This document shows, one piece after another, positions 45,106 through 56,146 of a stretch of 64,000 nucleotides of DNA; position 1 is the stretch's first letter; every line of letters starts with the position of its first letter. Position numbers and translations under genes: made by a program. The notes beneath the pieces were generated by a model. It ran no database searches and was not told the origin of the DNA. It saw only the letters and a program-made list of their open reading frames with translations. Source of the DNA: Hysterangium stoloniferum (lineage: Eukaryota > Basidiomycota > Agaricomycetes > Hysterangiales > Hysterangiaceae); assembly GCA_015178975.1 (NCBI GenBank), contig WHVD01000016.1:1-64000 (forward strand), given 5' to 3'.

Positions 45106-46137
45106 TCAGTACTTAGTATAGCCACACTTTGCCTTGAACACAGCTGCAACCCTCCTGGGCATACTCTCAATCAACTTCTGACGCACACCTCTCATCAACC
45201 TTGTTCCATTCCTCCTCCACACTCTCCCACAACTCCAGTATCCCTTTTGGTTCAACCTCATACTCCCCCAGCCTCCTCTTTACATGATCCCACAAGTGTT
45301 CAATGGGGTTGAGGTCTGGAGACTGTGCTCACCATGGGAGGACATTTGAATCATTATCTTGAAACCAAGTTTGGGCCTTCTTGTATATATGTTTGGGGCC
45401 ACTATCTTGCTGGAAGATGACATCACCCACAGATTTTCCATAATAGTTGAGGCTGGCTTGAAGATCCTCCTCCATAATCTTGAGATAAAGATCCCCATTT
45501 ATCCTCCCATCTATCTTGCAAGCATACCCAGGTCCTTCCCACAGTATTCAGCCCCATACCATCACAGATCCTCCTCCAAACTTCTGAATCCCCTGAACCA
45601 CTTCTGAATCCCCTGAACCAGCCTATTGTCCTCCCCAGCCTTTTTCCAGACCCACATCCTCCCATCTGACCCCAACCTGTTAATTTTGGTTTCATCAGAC
45701 CACATCACCTTCTTCCAGTCCTCCACAGTCCAATGCTGATGTGCCACAGAAAGATTCATCCCTGCCTTTCTATGCTTCTTGCTGAGCAGGGGCTTTTTCT
45801 TCTTCACCACAGCCTTCATCCCAACCATATTGAGACTATTGCACACAGTTTGGGTACAGATGGACTGATTGGTGACATTCCTAAGAGCTTTGGCCACATC
45901 AACAGCAGTGTCAGCCTTCCCAGAGCTGATGAGATGCTGTGCATAGTGAATATTGGTAGGGGAAAGCTTGGAGGGATGACCACCAATGGACTTTGAGAGA
46001 TGACAATGATGATTGGAGTGAAGTCTAGAGACTGTGCCAATGCCATGGCCAGTAGAAGCTGCAATGTGGCTAGCTGTATGGCCAGCATCAAGCAGTGAGA
46101 GGATATGATTCTGGCTAACAAGTGACAAAATGTGCAT
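45106..46137 (-). pseudogene. Tc1-type transposase, DD34E family, near complete
   Basis: Starts M-H-I-L-S-L-V-S-Q-N-H-I-L-S. The N-terminal helix-turn-helix pair covers residues 1-110 (H-I-A-A-S-T-G-H-G-I-G-T-V-S-R, S-I-G-G-H-P-S-K-L-S). The catalytic domain begins with V-M-W-S-D-E-T-K-I-N-R (first Asp). A 20-bp tandem duplication in G-I-Q-K-W-F-R-G-F-R (45591-45625) shifts the frame. The second Asp lies in the Q-x-D-x-P-K-H block and reads Q-D-S-G-P-K-H, Gly where Asp is expected. The third residue, Glu, is present in N-P-I-E-H-L-W-D-H. It ends K-C-G-Y-T-K-Y. Broken and lacking one catalytic Asp, so inactive. Confidence 0.8.
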
Positions 46138-46293
46138 TTTGGGAATTGGGACATTGCTAGTTGCTAAAGGCCATGTATTTATACTCCAGCACAGTGTGGT
46201 CATGTGACATCACATAATTTTCTTGATAGGACCCAGTTGGAGGTGAATAATCAACAAGATCACATGACTATAAGCATTTATAGTCATTTATAG

Positions 46294-47275
46294 TGTTAGG
46301 ACCAGAAACCCCACTGGGCTCCAGACTCCATCCTACATGCACCTGACTCTCTATACCCACCAGGTTACAGTTAACTGGAAAACCTGCTGGGCTCTGGACC
46401 CTGCCCTAAATATATGCACCCAACCCTCTACATGGTACCCAAAGTACAGTCACAACCAGAGTGCCTACTGGGACCCATGCATGTAAAACCTGTCTATATC
46501 CAACTCCATCTCACACACCAGTCACTAGACTCCACACAGACAACCCATCAGCTCTCTAACTGAGCCCCATTCCCATTATGGTCAAATGACCTGTAATGTT
46601 TTGTGCCCCACCTCCATTCCATTCCATTCCCTAATACCTAGTTTGGTGTTTACTTGTCTCATTTCATGATTACCTGTTTTGATCTTTATTACTACTAGAT
46701 TTGGTATTGCATACATTCCACAGTCTATATAGTCTAACTAATGTTGTACATACAATCTGGTCAGAAAATCAACTTAGTTCTCAACTTAGTTCTCCCCCAG
46801 TAACTTAGCATATACCCCATTCAATTACCATATCTCATCTTTGAAACACAACACTCTCAACCCCATCGGAGCCCATGGGCCTTCTGACTCAACTTCCTAC
46901 CTGTTGCCCTCTGCAGACAATCCAACCTATTGACTGTTTGACCTCTTGACCTGTCAACTACTCTCAGACTCCCTAGGTTTCTGTCCACCTGTTTGAAATT
47001 GGACACCATGATCTCACAATGGCACAGCCTATAAGCTGAAGCCAAGTCCTACTAGACTATCTGCAGGTTTCTCTGGAAACCCTCTGTGGGCCTGCACATC
47101 CCTTGACTGTTCAACCTCTTGACCTATTGACTACTCCCACACTCCCCGGGTTTCCCATCTGCCTGTTTGAAATTGGACACCACGAACTTGCAGGCATGCA
47201 GCCTATAAGCTGAAGCCAAGTCCTACAGGATCATCTGTGGGTTTCTCCATACATGAGCCTGCATGTCCCTTAACA
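46294..47275 (+). mobile_element. LTR-B1, 5' LTR of Ty3-B
   Basis: 982 bp, TGTTAGGACC...CCCTTAACA. Preceded by TATAG, part of T1. It carries two copies of the shared motif (47025-47049 and 47199-47223) because a segment of about 174 bp is duplicated in tandem at its 3' side. CpG almost absent. Confidence 0.82.
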
Positions 47276-47310
47276 GTATTTTCTGACCTGGACTCACAGA
47301 TCATGTCAAT

Positions 47311-48599
47311 ATGCCACCAAGAAGAGCACCCATACAGGAAAACATACCTGGACCCTCAACTCTTCATTCCCCACTCACTTTGCACACCAGTCAGACACTC
47401 ACAAACCAGCTGGACACCATGGACAAATCCCATATAGAAGAAGTCCCAGCAAACCCAGATGACTCTGAGAATGAGGATGGGTCCACAGCCCCCAACAAGG
47501 GCAAAGGTGTCAAAAATCCCCCATCTAATGAGCAACTGCAGTTTTCAGATCCCACTTCTGAGTTGTTAGCAATTACTTTATATAAATTGATGAATCACAT
47601 GCTCAGAGAAAACAAGAAAAAGGATCAGGAACCTCTGCAGTCAAAAGTCAACACTCCAGAACCTTTCACAGGTTCCAACCTCAACAAACTTTCCACCTTC
47701 CTCATGCAATGTCACTTCAATTTCCACAATTGATCTGCCACATTCTCCATGGACTCCTGAAAAGTCAACTATGCACTCTCATACCTCTTGGGATCCACAT
47801 TGAAATGGTTTGAACTGGCTTTTAGTGGACTTTCCAAGGAAGAGCCAACCTGGCTTGAAAATTGGAATGTGTTTGTTGAAGAGCTAGAGACAAATTTTGG
47901 CCCATATGACCTGACTGGAGAAGCTGAGAATAGCCTCACCAATCTTCATATGAAGGACAACTAGCACATCATGGACTGCATTGTCCAATTTAACAACCTT
48001 GCAGCTCATTGTCAGTGGGTTGATCCTGCTCTCCACCACCAGTTCTATGTTGGTCTGCCATCCCACCTCAAGGACAAAGTCTTGAAAGGTGAAGATGGCA
48101 AACCCAAAAATTGTCCCATATGTGCCTCAAGGCTCAAAATGTGGATGCACACTATTGGGAATGTTGAGTGGAAGTTGCCTGTGAGACCTCTGTGGAAAAG
48201 ACCAACAAGTCCACAGCAAACAAACCCAACAACAATGCCCCATCTACCAGCAACCAAAAGTCCATGCAATCCGACCAGAAGAATGACAAAAAGCCTTCCA
48301 ACAACAACACCAACAACAAAGGTCAGCAATCAGGTAAACAAAACAGACAAACTGACCTCACAGGCAAGCTTGGGCCTGATGGCAAACTTACCCCACAAGA
48401 AAGGCAGCATTGTATGGACAACAACCTTTGTCTCTTGTGTGGAAAACCCAGTCATCAAGTTCTGGAATGTCCATTGGTGAAAGCAAACTCTGCAAAAGGT
48501 CATGTAGCCAAGACTCCCTCCATGGAAACCCCATCAAAGGTCAAACCAGCTTCCAATCCAAAAAAGAGTAAGCAACCCCATGGACTCCACATGGGTTAA
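47311..48599 (+). pseudogene. Ty3-B gag
   Basis: Begins M-P-P-R-R-A-P-I-Q-E-N. The gag core E-P-F-T-G-S-N-L-N-K-L-S-T-F-L-M-Q-C, W-L-E-N-W-N-V-F-V-E-E-L-E-T-N-F-G-P-Y-D and C-I-V-Q-F-N-N-L-A-A follow. The CX2CX4HX4C nucleocapsid knuckle C-L-L-C-G-K-P-S-H-Q-V-L-E-C is near 48430-48475. Stops occur at N-*-S-A-T-F (TGA at an expected Arg), D-S-*-K-V and D-N-*-H-I. One frameshift lies near 48090 in the K-G-E-D-G-K region. Confidence 0.8.
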
Positions 48600-48689
48600 G
48601 GTTGCATTACCTCTCCATGCATTCATGAGTTTACTCATCTTAATGCACCCACTCTTTTGAACTCTGACTTGTTTTTTTATTAAACTTAT

Positions 48690-49000
48690 GTCTGATATGA
48701 TCCCAAAATTCATTTTTTCAGCACTCATAGATTCCAGCTCAACTCATTGCTTTGTAGATACAAAATTCATGCAAAAAAATCTGCTGTCAACTTACCCAAT
48801 AAATCTGGTCAGACTTTGACTTTTCAATGGCACAAGCAATTCAGTTATTACCCAAGCTTGCAACCTATCTATACAGTTCCCATGGGGAACATCCCAGTTG
48901 GTCACTTTCTATGTGACCCAGTTAGACTCAAGTTGCTCAGTTGTCCTAGGACATAACTGGCTTACCTGATACAATACATTGATTGACTGGGTATCAAGCA
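48690..49000 (+). pseudogene. Ty3-B aspartic protease
   Basis: F-S-A-L-I-D-S-S-S-T-H-C-F-V-D gives the active-site region with D-S-S where D-S/T-G is usual. The C-terminal landmark V-V-L-G-H-N-W-L is followed by Y-N-T-L-I-D-W. At least one frameshift. The protease would process the gag-pol polyprotein. Confidence 0.7.
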
Positions 49001-49389
49001 GTATAATTTTCTGGACACCTGCAATGCCCAAGATAACTGTATCTGACATGGCCTCCACGGCATCCATGGTCTTTCCAGCACCCCTGGCCTTCCTGGCACC
49101 TGCAGCCTTGGTGGCCCCTGTGATCCCTATGGCACCCATGGCTTCCCTGGAACCTATGGCATCTCTGTCCATTTCTCTTATTAATGTTGCAGCATTTATC
49201 AGAGCTACAAAAATGGATGAATCCCAGGCATTCACTATCAATTTGAAAATTGATGAAGCAACCAGTCATTTTTCAACCATGGCATCTAAGCAATCCACAG
49301 ACCCAGAAGGCATCCCTGAGAAATACCATGATTTTGTGGATGTTTTTAGTAAATGTAAAGCTGACTGGCTTCCACCCCAGAGAGTATGA
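49001..49389 (+). pseudogene. Ty3-B protease-RT linker with Ala/Pro/Met repeats
   Basis: Open for 128 codons. It has an A-P-L-A-F-L-A-P-A-A-L-V-A-P-V-I-P-M-A-P tract at about 49075-49140, then A-A-F-I-R-A-T-K and the segment I-P-E-K-Y-H-D-F-V-D-V-F-S-K that precedes RT in this family ([14 protein letters not shown] in the E element). The Ala/Pro tract has no counterpart in the E element. Confidence 0.55.
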
Positions 49390-49719
49390 CCTAAAAATTG
49401 ACCTCAAAGAAGGTGCCCAGCCACCCCTTGGACATATCTACCTGCTGTCCTCCACAGAACTTTCTGCAATCCAGGATTTCCTGGATGAACATTTGTCCAT
49501 AGGTTTTATCTGATCCTCAAAGTCTCCTTTTGGAGCACCCATTTTGTTTGTTAAAAAGAAGGATGGATCCCTTCAACTATGTTGATTTCAGAGGACTCAA
49601 TGCTGTTACATGGAAGGATAAGTATCTGCTCCCACTTATATCTGACCTGCTCAACACTCTGCAGAATTCCCAGATTTATACCAAGATAGACCTTAAACAT
49701 GTCTACCACTTGGTCCAGA
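49390..49719 (+). pseudogene. Ty3-B reverse transcriptase, N-terminal part only
   Basis: [44 protein letters not shown] and I-Y-T-K-I-D-L-K-H-V-Y-H-L-V are the fingers and early palm. The Y-x-D-D block and everything to the middle of integrase are missing; LTR-C3 sits at the break. Contains a TGA after G-F-I and a frameshift near 49575. Confidence 0.75.
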
Positions 49720-50470
49720 TGTTAAGAACAGAAAACTGACTGATGTCAGTAGACCAACAGGGACTGAATGGAAGGACTTGGCTTCAGCTTATATGCTGCA
49801 CCCTTGCAAGTTACTGTCAGATGTCCTTAAATTTCAGGTGGGCAGAAAACTAATCCTGTTGAATAATCCTCTCAGTAAGTCACTGATCAGAAGCTGAAGG
49901 ATAGTTGGGGTTGAAGGGTCAGAGACCAAGAGTGAGCAAGTGCAAGCAAAGGCAAGGAGCAGGATATTTAGAGCAGGACTATGAGAGAGGTATACAAGTG
50001 TTCTGAGTTGATATTCTGATTGGCTTGTAGCTACATTACAGTAGGATGTAAATACTAGTTATCAGCATCTCGAAATACTAACTAGGTAAGAGAGGAAATG
50101 TCCATTTAGTGACAAATAAACTTGACTAGGAACTGGAAGGTTACAATAAGATCAGAAGCCATGATTATCTGAGAGCTGGATTACAAGAAAAGGGAGTAGT
50201 CCAAGAGCTACAAGTATATATGGGCATATGTGAAACATAGAGTAGAATGGATCATCATAATAAAACGAAATGTATCAAAGCATAACCAGATGGTACAAGT
50301 ATAACTTGACAGGGGTGTAAATGGAGTTTGATCACCATGAAGGGATACATCAGTGTCAGTATACTGATGGTTGCTGATATGATGACTTGATCTGTAACTT
50401 GAAATGTAGGCAGACAATAGTATTGTCGGGGACTGTTGGGTTGCGATGGGGTTGTGACATGGTCATAACA
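49720..50470 (-). mobile_element. LTR-C3 at a pol deletion
   Basis: The minus strand begins TGTTATGACC at 50470 and ends TTCTTAACA at 49720. Shared motif at 49774-49798. Flanks (CCAGA left, CTACC right) do not match, and pol is missing between RT and integrase. This fits recombination between two LTR-C insertions that deleted the DNA between them. Confidence 0.75.
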
Positions 50471-51249
50471 CTACCAGACACCACCCAGAAGATGATGGAC
50501 AAACCAAGTGTGTCAATCAGACATTGGAACAATATCTCCATGTATATTGCAACTACCAACAAGACAATTGGAAATCTCTATTACCACTTGCAGAATTTGC
50601 TTACAACAATGCACCCTCAGCCACTACTGGTGTTTCCCTGTTCTTTTCAAATAAAGGGTACAATCCAAATATTATGGTACACCCAGAATGAAACCTTGCC
50701 TTAGCCCATGCTCAAGATTTTGTCATGGACCTCCATGAGCTCCATGAAGAACTCCAGACTGCAATAAAATCTGCCCAAGAACAATATCACATTCAGTGGA
50801 CAAAAATTGGATTCCACCACCCAACTTCAAAATTGGTGACTGTGTTGTTGTCAATGCTCAATTCTTCCAGACTACCCATCCATCCAAGAAACTCACTGAA
50901 AAATATTTAGGTCCATTTGAGTTAATAGCACAAGTTGGTTCAGTTTCATGGACCCTGTGGCTTCTGGATAGCATGTGCATGGTACACCCAGTATTTCATG
51001 TCTTTATGGTAGAACTGTGTACTGCTAACACTATCCTGGACCATGTGCAATCTCTGCCCCCTAGACTCAAAAATAGATAAGTGTCAATCCACTTGTAAAC
51101 TGCTTTCCTTGGTCAAGTGGGCAGGTTATGAGGGCACAGACAAAGAGACATCTTGGATTTTGGCCACAGAACTTGGGAATGCCACAGAGATTGTCACTGA
51201 CTTTCACACAGCTCACCCACTCAAACTGGGACCACTATGCTCCCTCTAG
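50471..51249 (+). pseudogene. Ty3-B integrase end and chromodomain
   Basis: Resumes in H-H-P-E-D-D-G-Q-T-K-C-V-N-Q-T-L-E-Q-Y and continues N-W-K-S-L-L-P-L-A-E-F-A-Y-N-N. After a TGA and a frameshift come I-P-P-P-N-F-K-I-G-D-C-V, K-K-L-T-E-K-Y-L-G-P-F-E-L-I and V-H-P-V-F-H-V-F-M. The chromodomain is L-V-K-W-A-G-Y-E-G-T-D-K-E-T-S-W. Ends at 51249 with L-G-P-L-C-S-L. Confidence 0.78.
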
Positions 51250-51439
51250 CCACATTCCACGGACCCCATGTATATGTTGGATTCACTTCATTTTTTCCTT
51301 GTCACCCTATGTCTCTTTGCTGTTACAGGTTTCAGACTTGTCCTTTAAGTCTTAGCATACCTTCCCACAGACTTTTTCACACTTGTATTTGAAAATTTAA
51401 AATTATTATTATTTTTCTTTCATTCTACATTAATGGGGC

Positions 51440-52313
51440 TATATTTTTGCCCTTTTTCATTAAACTCTTTTTGGAGCTCCACAAGCTCCTCAGCCACCCT
51501 GGGACTCCTTATACACATACCCTCCATACTCCACCAAGAACTCCTGGAACTCCTCGCAGAGTCCCCAGAGACTCTCCACTATAGTCTCTTGCACCCAGTT
51601 GCTCTCTTAAAGCAACTTGTTCTGGGCCTCTATGCCCACTGCTATCCACCCCAAAGTTTCCTCCAAAGCTGCAGGCCATTCCACCAAGCCACCTGCTTCC
51701 TGTACCACAGACCCCATGGGCTCATGAACCAGTGAGCACCTCACTTTGAGGTACACATATGGCCAACAGCCTGGCTCCCACCCAGACTTCTGATAGCACT
51801 TGTGTTGTGGTCATTGCATCCAGTGCATCACAGGTTGTTCTTTAACCCCAGATGTACTGGAGCCATTTTCTTTGACTTCTGTTGTTTTGGTCAGTCTCAG
51901 ATATTCCCATGGACCTGCCACTTACCTTTTGTGTGCTCTCCCCCTCAGACTCCGACTCTACTTCTACTGCTTTGTGCTAGAAAGCAACAGTCAGTGAAGT
52001 CAGATGAAAGAGAAAGAACTTAATGTACCTTGCCCGCAGCTGCTCTGTCATGCTCTGGAGCAACCTGTGCCATGTCCTCCTCTTCCTTCTTCCTTTCCTC
52101 TTCAGCCTCCTTCTTGGTGACCACCACCACCTGGTAATCTTGATCGAGCTCCTCCTCCTTCTCTCTCACCCTTTTCTCCTCCTCCACCCGATGCCACCAC
52201 TGTTCTTCACACTGCTCAAGTATTTGAGCAGCAGTGAGGGGAGCCCAATGACTGGCCCCTGTGGATGACCCAGCCATTGTATTTGGTCTTTGAGGTGTAG
52301 GCTTTGGACCCAT
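51440..52313 (-). CDS. Antisense ORF of Ty3-B, charged helix plus Zn2Cys6-like
   Basis: Starts M-G-P-K-P-T-P-Q-R-P-N-T-M at 52313, about 150 bp from the 3' LTR, and runs back toward pol. Exon 1 is Glu/Lys/Arg-rich and probably coiled coil (Q-I-L-E-Q-C-E-E-Q-W, E-E-E-K-R-V-R-E-K-E-E-E-L). Two GT-AG introns follow, the first at about 52024-51972. The cluster then reads C-T-G-C-N-D-H-N-T-S with a one-base loss, C-Y-Q-K-S-G-W-E-P-G-C and W-P-Y-V-Y-L-K-V-R-C. This gives C-x2-C-x6-C-x9-C-x2-[C>Y]-x6-C once the frameshift is allowed for. The tail has G-L-C-E-E-F-Q-E-F-L-V-E-Y-G-G-Y, shared with 38926-39115. Broken here, but the organisation matches the copies at 17610 and 33095. Confidence 0.6.
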
Positions 52314-53100
52314 GGTGAGTAGATGATGGGGGTATGAAAGAAGAGAAATTTTATTATTTTGAATTTTTATATAGGCTCATCACATTTGAACCTTACCTTG
52401 GCCTCTTTGATGCATATGTGTAACTGAAAAACTTTATCACATTCCAGGGCCTCTATGGGAGGGTGCTGTTAGGACCAGAAAATGTGCCAGGCTCCAGACC
52501 CCATTCTACATGCACCCAACTCTCTATACCCCCCACCAGGTTACAGTTAACTAGAAAACCTGCCAGGCTCCAGACCCACCTATATGCACCCAACCCTCTA
52601 TATGGTACCCAAAGTACAGTCACAACTGGAGTGCCTACTGGGACCTGTGCATGTCAAACCTGTCTATACCCAACTCTGTCTCATGCACCAGTCACCAGAC
52701 TCTGCCCAGGCAATCCCTCAGCTCTCTACAGTGACTCAAAAAACCCTTCCAATATTTGGTACTTCAGATGTATAACCTTGATAGCTCAGAGGATAAATTT
52801 TCAAAGATTTCAAAAATATTTGTGAATATGCTCTATCATATCTAGATTGTTGAAATACAATGCCATTACTTAAGCTCCAAATATGGAAATACTCCAAATA
52901 TCTATATACAGGAGACTCATTGGAAGGGTTTTGGCTGACAGCCTTGATGACTACATATAAATGCTTATAGTTATGTGAGCTTGTTGATTGTTCACCTCCA
53001 GCTGGGTCCTATCAACAAAATCACATGATGTCACATGACCACATTGTGCTAGAGTATAAATACATCACCTTTAGCAACTAGCAATGCCCCAATTACCAAA

Positions 53101-53391
53101 ATGCACATTTTGTCGCTTGTTAGCCAGAATCATATCCTCTCACTGCTTGATGCTGGCCATACAGCTAGCCACATTGCAGCTTCTACTGGCCATGGCATTG
53201 GCACAGTCTCTAGACCTCACTCCAATCATCATTGTCATCTCTCAAAGTCCATTGGTGGTCATCCCTCCAAGCTTTCCCCTACCAATATTCACTATGCACA
53301 GCATCTCATCAGCTCTGGGAAGGCTGACACTGCTGTTGATGTGGCCAAAGCTCTTAGGAATGTCATCAACCAGTCCATCTGTGTTACGACC
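53101..53391 (+). pseudogene. Tc1 transposase N-terminal half (T2)
   Basis: Same protein as 45106-46137: M-H-I-L-S-L-V-S-Q-N-H through D-V-A-K-A-L-R-N-V-I-N-Q-S. It then stops at LTR-A5 and resumes for about 10 codons after 54190 (T-Q-T-V-C-N-S-L-N-M-V-G). Only the DNA-binding part is present. Confidence 0.75.
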
Positions 53392-54189
53392 AGAATTCCT
53401 GCCGGACTCTGGGCACTAACTTATATGCACCCACACCCTACACGCACCGATTATCAGTTTACCAGAATACCCACCAGACTCCATATGTCAGACCTGTCCA
53501 TGCTTGACCTTCATTACTTCATGTATCAGTCACCAGAATACCCACCAGACTCCATCCCTGTCTATCTCTGACCTGTCCCATGCATCAGTCACTGGACCCC
53601 ACTCTGAAAACCTGTCAGCCCTCTAACTGAGCCCCATTCCCATTATAGTCAAATGACCTGTCACGATTTGGACTCTGCTCCTGCCCCATTCCTGTTATGG
53701 TTTTATGACCTGTCACGATTCAGAATCCACTCCATTCTGTCCCATTCCTAACACCAAGCTTGGTGTTTATTTATCTTGTTTTATGTTTGTTAGTTTAGTT
53801 TTCATTATTACTGGATTTGGTATGTTAATCATTCCACAGTCTATATAGTCTGGCAGATGTTGTACATACAATCCAGTCAGAAAATCAGCTTAGATTCTCC
53901 CCAGTAATCTTAGTATATTTTCTGCTCTAAATTCCTCTTTGAAACACACCACTCTTACTCATCAGAGCCCATGGGCTCTGACCCATCTATCACTTGACCT
54001 CTGACCTATCACTCTCAACTGCCTGACCTCTCAATCCATGACCCCTGCCTGGACTCCCCAGGATTCCTGTTCGCCCATTTGAAATTGAACAAGATGATCT
54101 CGTGAGGGCACAGCCTATAAGCTGAAGCCAAGTCCTACCAGCTTTCCTGCAGGTTTCTCTGGAAACCCTCCATGTACACACCCTTAACA
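53392..54189 (+). mobile_element. Solo LTR-A5, CpG-poor, TSD ATCTG
   Basis: 798 bp, flanked by ATCTG at 53387-53391 and 54190-54194. Shared motif at 54111-54135; the hairpin is changed to GGTTTC-TCTG-GAAACC. Many CpGs of A1 are TpG or CpA here. Confidence 0.9.
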
Positions 54190-54454
54190 ATCTGGACCCA
54201 AACTGTATGCAATAGTCTTAATATGGTTGGGAGTACCTCAATAACCCTTCTAATGTTTGGTACTTCAGATTTACATCTCTGATAACTCAGAGAATAAAAA
54301 TGCAAGAATATCAAAGATATTTGTGAAGATGCTCTATCATATCTATATTATGGAAATACAGTGCCATTATATAAGCTCCAAATATGGAAATACTACAAAT
54401 ATTTATATATAGGAGACTCATCAGAAAGGACTATTTGTGAGGTTTGGAGAATGA

Positions 54455-54882
54455 TTTGTGATGTTATATGGCTACATGCTGTGGGAAGGACCTGGGTATT
54501 CTTTCAAGATAGATGAGAGGATGGATGGGGACCTTCATCTCAATACTATGGAGGAGGACCTTCAAGCCAGCCTCAGGTATATGGAAAATAGGTGGGTGAT
54601 GTCATCTTTCAGCAAGATGACCCTGGACACACCTGCAAGAAGACCCAGACTTGGTTTCAAGATAGCGATTTCAATGTCCTCCTATGGCCAGCACAGTCTC
54701 TGGACCTCAACCCCATTGAACATTTGTGGGATCATAAGAAGAGGAGGCTAAAGGATACTGGAGTTGTGGGAGAGGGTGGAGGAGGAGTGGAACAAGATTG
54801 ATGCAGAGGTGTGTCAGAATTTGATTGAGAGTATGCCTAGGAGGGTTGCAGCTGTGTTTAAGGCAAAGGGTGGCTATACTAA
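54455..54882 (+). pseudogene. Tc1 transposase C-terminal half (T2)
   Basis: Reads V-I-F-Q-Q-D-D-P-G-H-T-C-K-K-T-Q-T-W-F and, after one more stretch, S-L-D-L-N-P-I-E-H-L-W-D-H. The second catalytic Asp and the Glu of the DD34E triad are kept. The first Asp is missing with the N-terminal half. Interrupted by MITE1b at the K-G-G-Y-T-K end. Confidence 0.72.
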
Positions 54883-55557
54883 GGAGGATATCTGAAAACT
54901 ATTAAGTATACCAAATTCTAATATACTCTAAAGGTCATTTAAACATCTGGGATGTGATTCAAACATAATTTGGTTTTTAAAACTTTCAAAAAGTTTTAAA
55001 CTCTCTCATACATTACAAACTAATGAATCTTTCCAGACACGAGTAGACAATAAAAAAAATTAGTAGTTTGAAACACTAATACTTTTAAAAAATAGATACC
55101 TTTAGATAGTCCATTCCATGTATATGTATATCATTGGCACCTCTAAATACATATGTATTACTTCGGAATGGATCTGTCAATCTGAACAGATTTCTACTTG
55201 ATTCAACATACCCAGAATATATAGGGGGTTTTACCTAATAAAGACAGCTGTGGTATGAAAAATTTCCAATAATATTTTACATATTTTATATGGAAATAAC
55301 TACATTACAGCTTTTAAAAGACAAAGTACCAATAAAAGTATTAGTAGGCATCTGAAAAAGAAAGGAAATTATATACAATGGAATTTGTTAAATAACTATG
55401 GGTTGTATAAGATGTAATATGGAGAACTATTTCTGATGGTTGTTTTTTGATGATATAATTGTTTCAGAATAGATATCACTATTTAAAGATGGAGTTTTGT
55501 AAAAATAAGACTTTTATTAGTAAATATTTGAGATTATAGTAATTATAAACACCCTCC
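54883..55557 (-). mobile_element. MITE1b, 675 bp, 3-bp TSD TAA
   Basis: Reverse-oriented copy of 35861-36536, flanked by TAA at 54880-54882 and 55558-55560. Removing it restores CTATACTAAGTACTGAATAT, the sequence found intact in T1 near 45100. Confidence 0.9.
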
Positions 55558-56146
55558 TAAGTACTGAATATAAGTAGTTTTATGGGTCAGAGTAGTCAGC
55601 CAAAAAACCATTCCAATGAGTCTCCTGTATATAGATATTTGTAGTATTTCCATATTTGGAGCTTATGTAATGGCATTGTATTTCAACAATTTAGATATGA
55701 TAGAGAATATTCACAAATACTTTTGATATTCTTACAATTTTATCCTCTGAGTTATCATGGATATACATCCGAAGTATCAAATATTGGAAGGGTTTTGAGT
55801 CACTGTAACTGAGCCCCATTCCCATTATGGTCAAATGACCTGTCATGTTTTGCACCCCACTTCCATTCCATTCCATCCCTAACACCTAGTTTAGTATTTA
55901 CTCATCTCATTTCCTGATTAGCTGTTTGATCTTTACATATTATTACTGGATTTGGTATTGCATACATTCCACAGTCTATACAGTATAGTCTAGCTAATGT
56001 TATACATACAATCTGGTCATAAAATTGACTTAGTTCTCTGCCAGTAACTTAGCATATACCCCACTCAATTACCATCTCTCATCTTTGAGAAACAATGCTA
56101 TTGAGCCCATGGGCTTTCCAACTATCAACTACTCCTGGACTCCCTG

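Larger units (their letters stand above)
52729..55805 (+). mobile_element. T2: composite Tc1/mariner element
   Basis: Outer ends CAGTGACTCAAAAAACCC and ..GGGTTTTGAGTCACTG, flanked by TA at 52727-52728 and 55806-55807 inside LTR-B2. The left half (to about 54225) carries the transposase N-terminus, split by LTR-A5. A second Tc1 5' end begins near 54226 (A-eroded TIR), followed by the C-terminal half of a transposase (54455-54882) and MITE1b. So two Tc1 copies are joined, with the middle of both lost. Confidence 0.72.

Noticed and set aside
48994..49269. Minus-strand His/Gly/Cys-rich ORFs that look collagen-like or metal-binding
   Set aside because: Reverse shadow of the Ala/Pro/Met repeat in the Ty3-B linker; no start context or relatives.
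46294..52728. Active full-length Ty3-B element
   Set aside because: Several stops, frameshifts, a large pol deletion and a broken 3' LTR.
53392..54189. LTR-A5 as the LTR of Ty3-B
   Set aside because: It has its own TSD (ATCTG) inside a Tc1 and a different 5' half from LTR-B1; only the motif region and general layout are shared.
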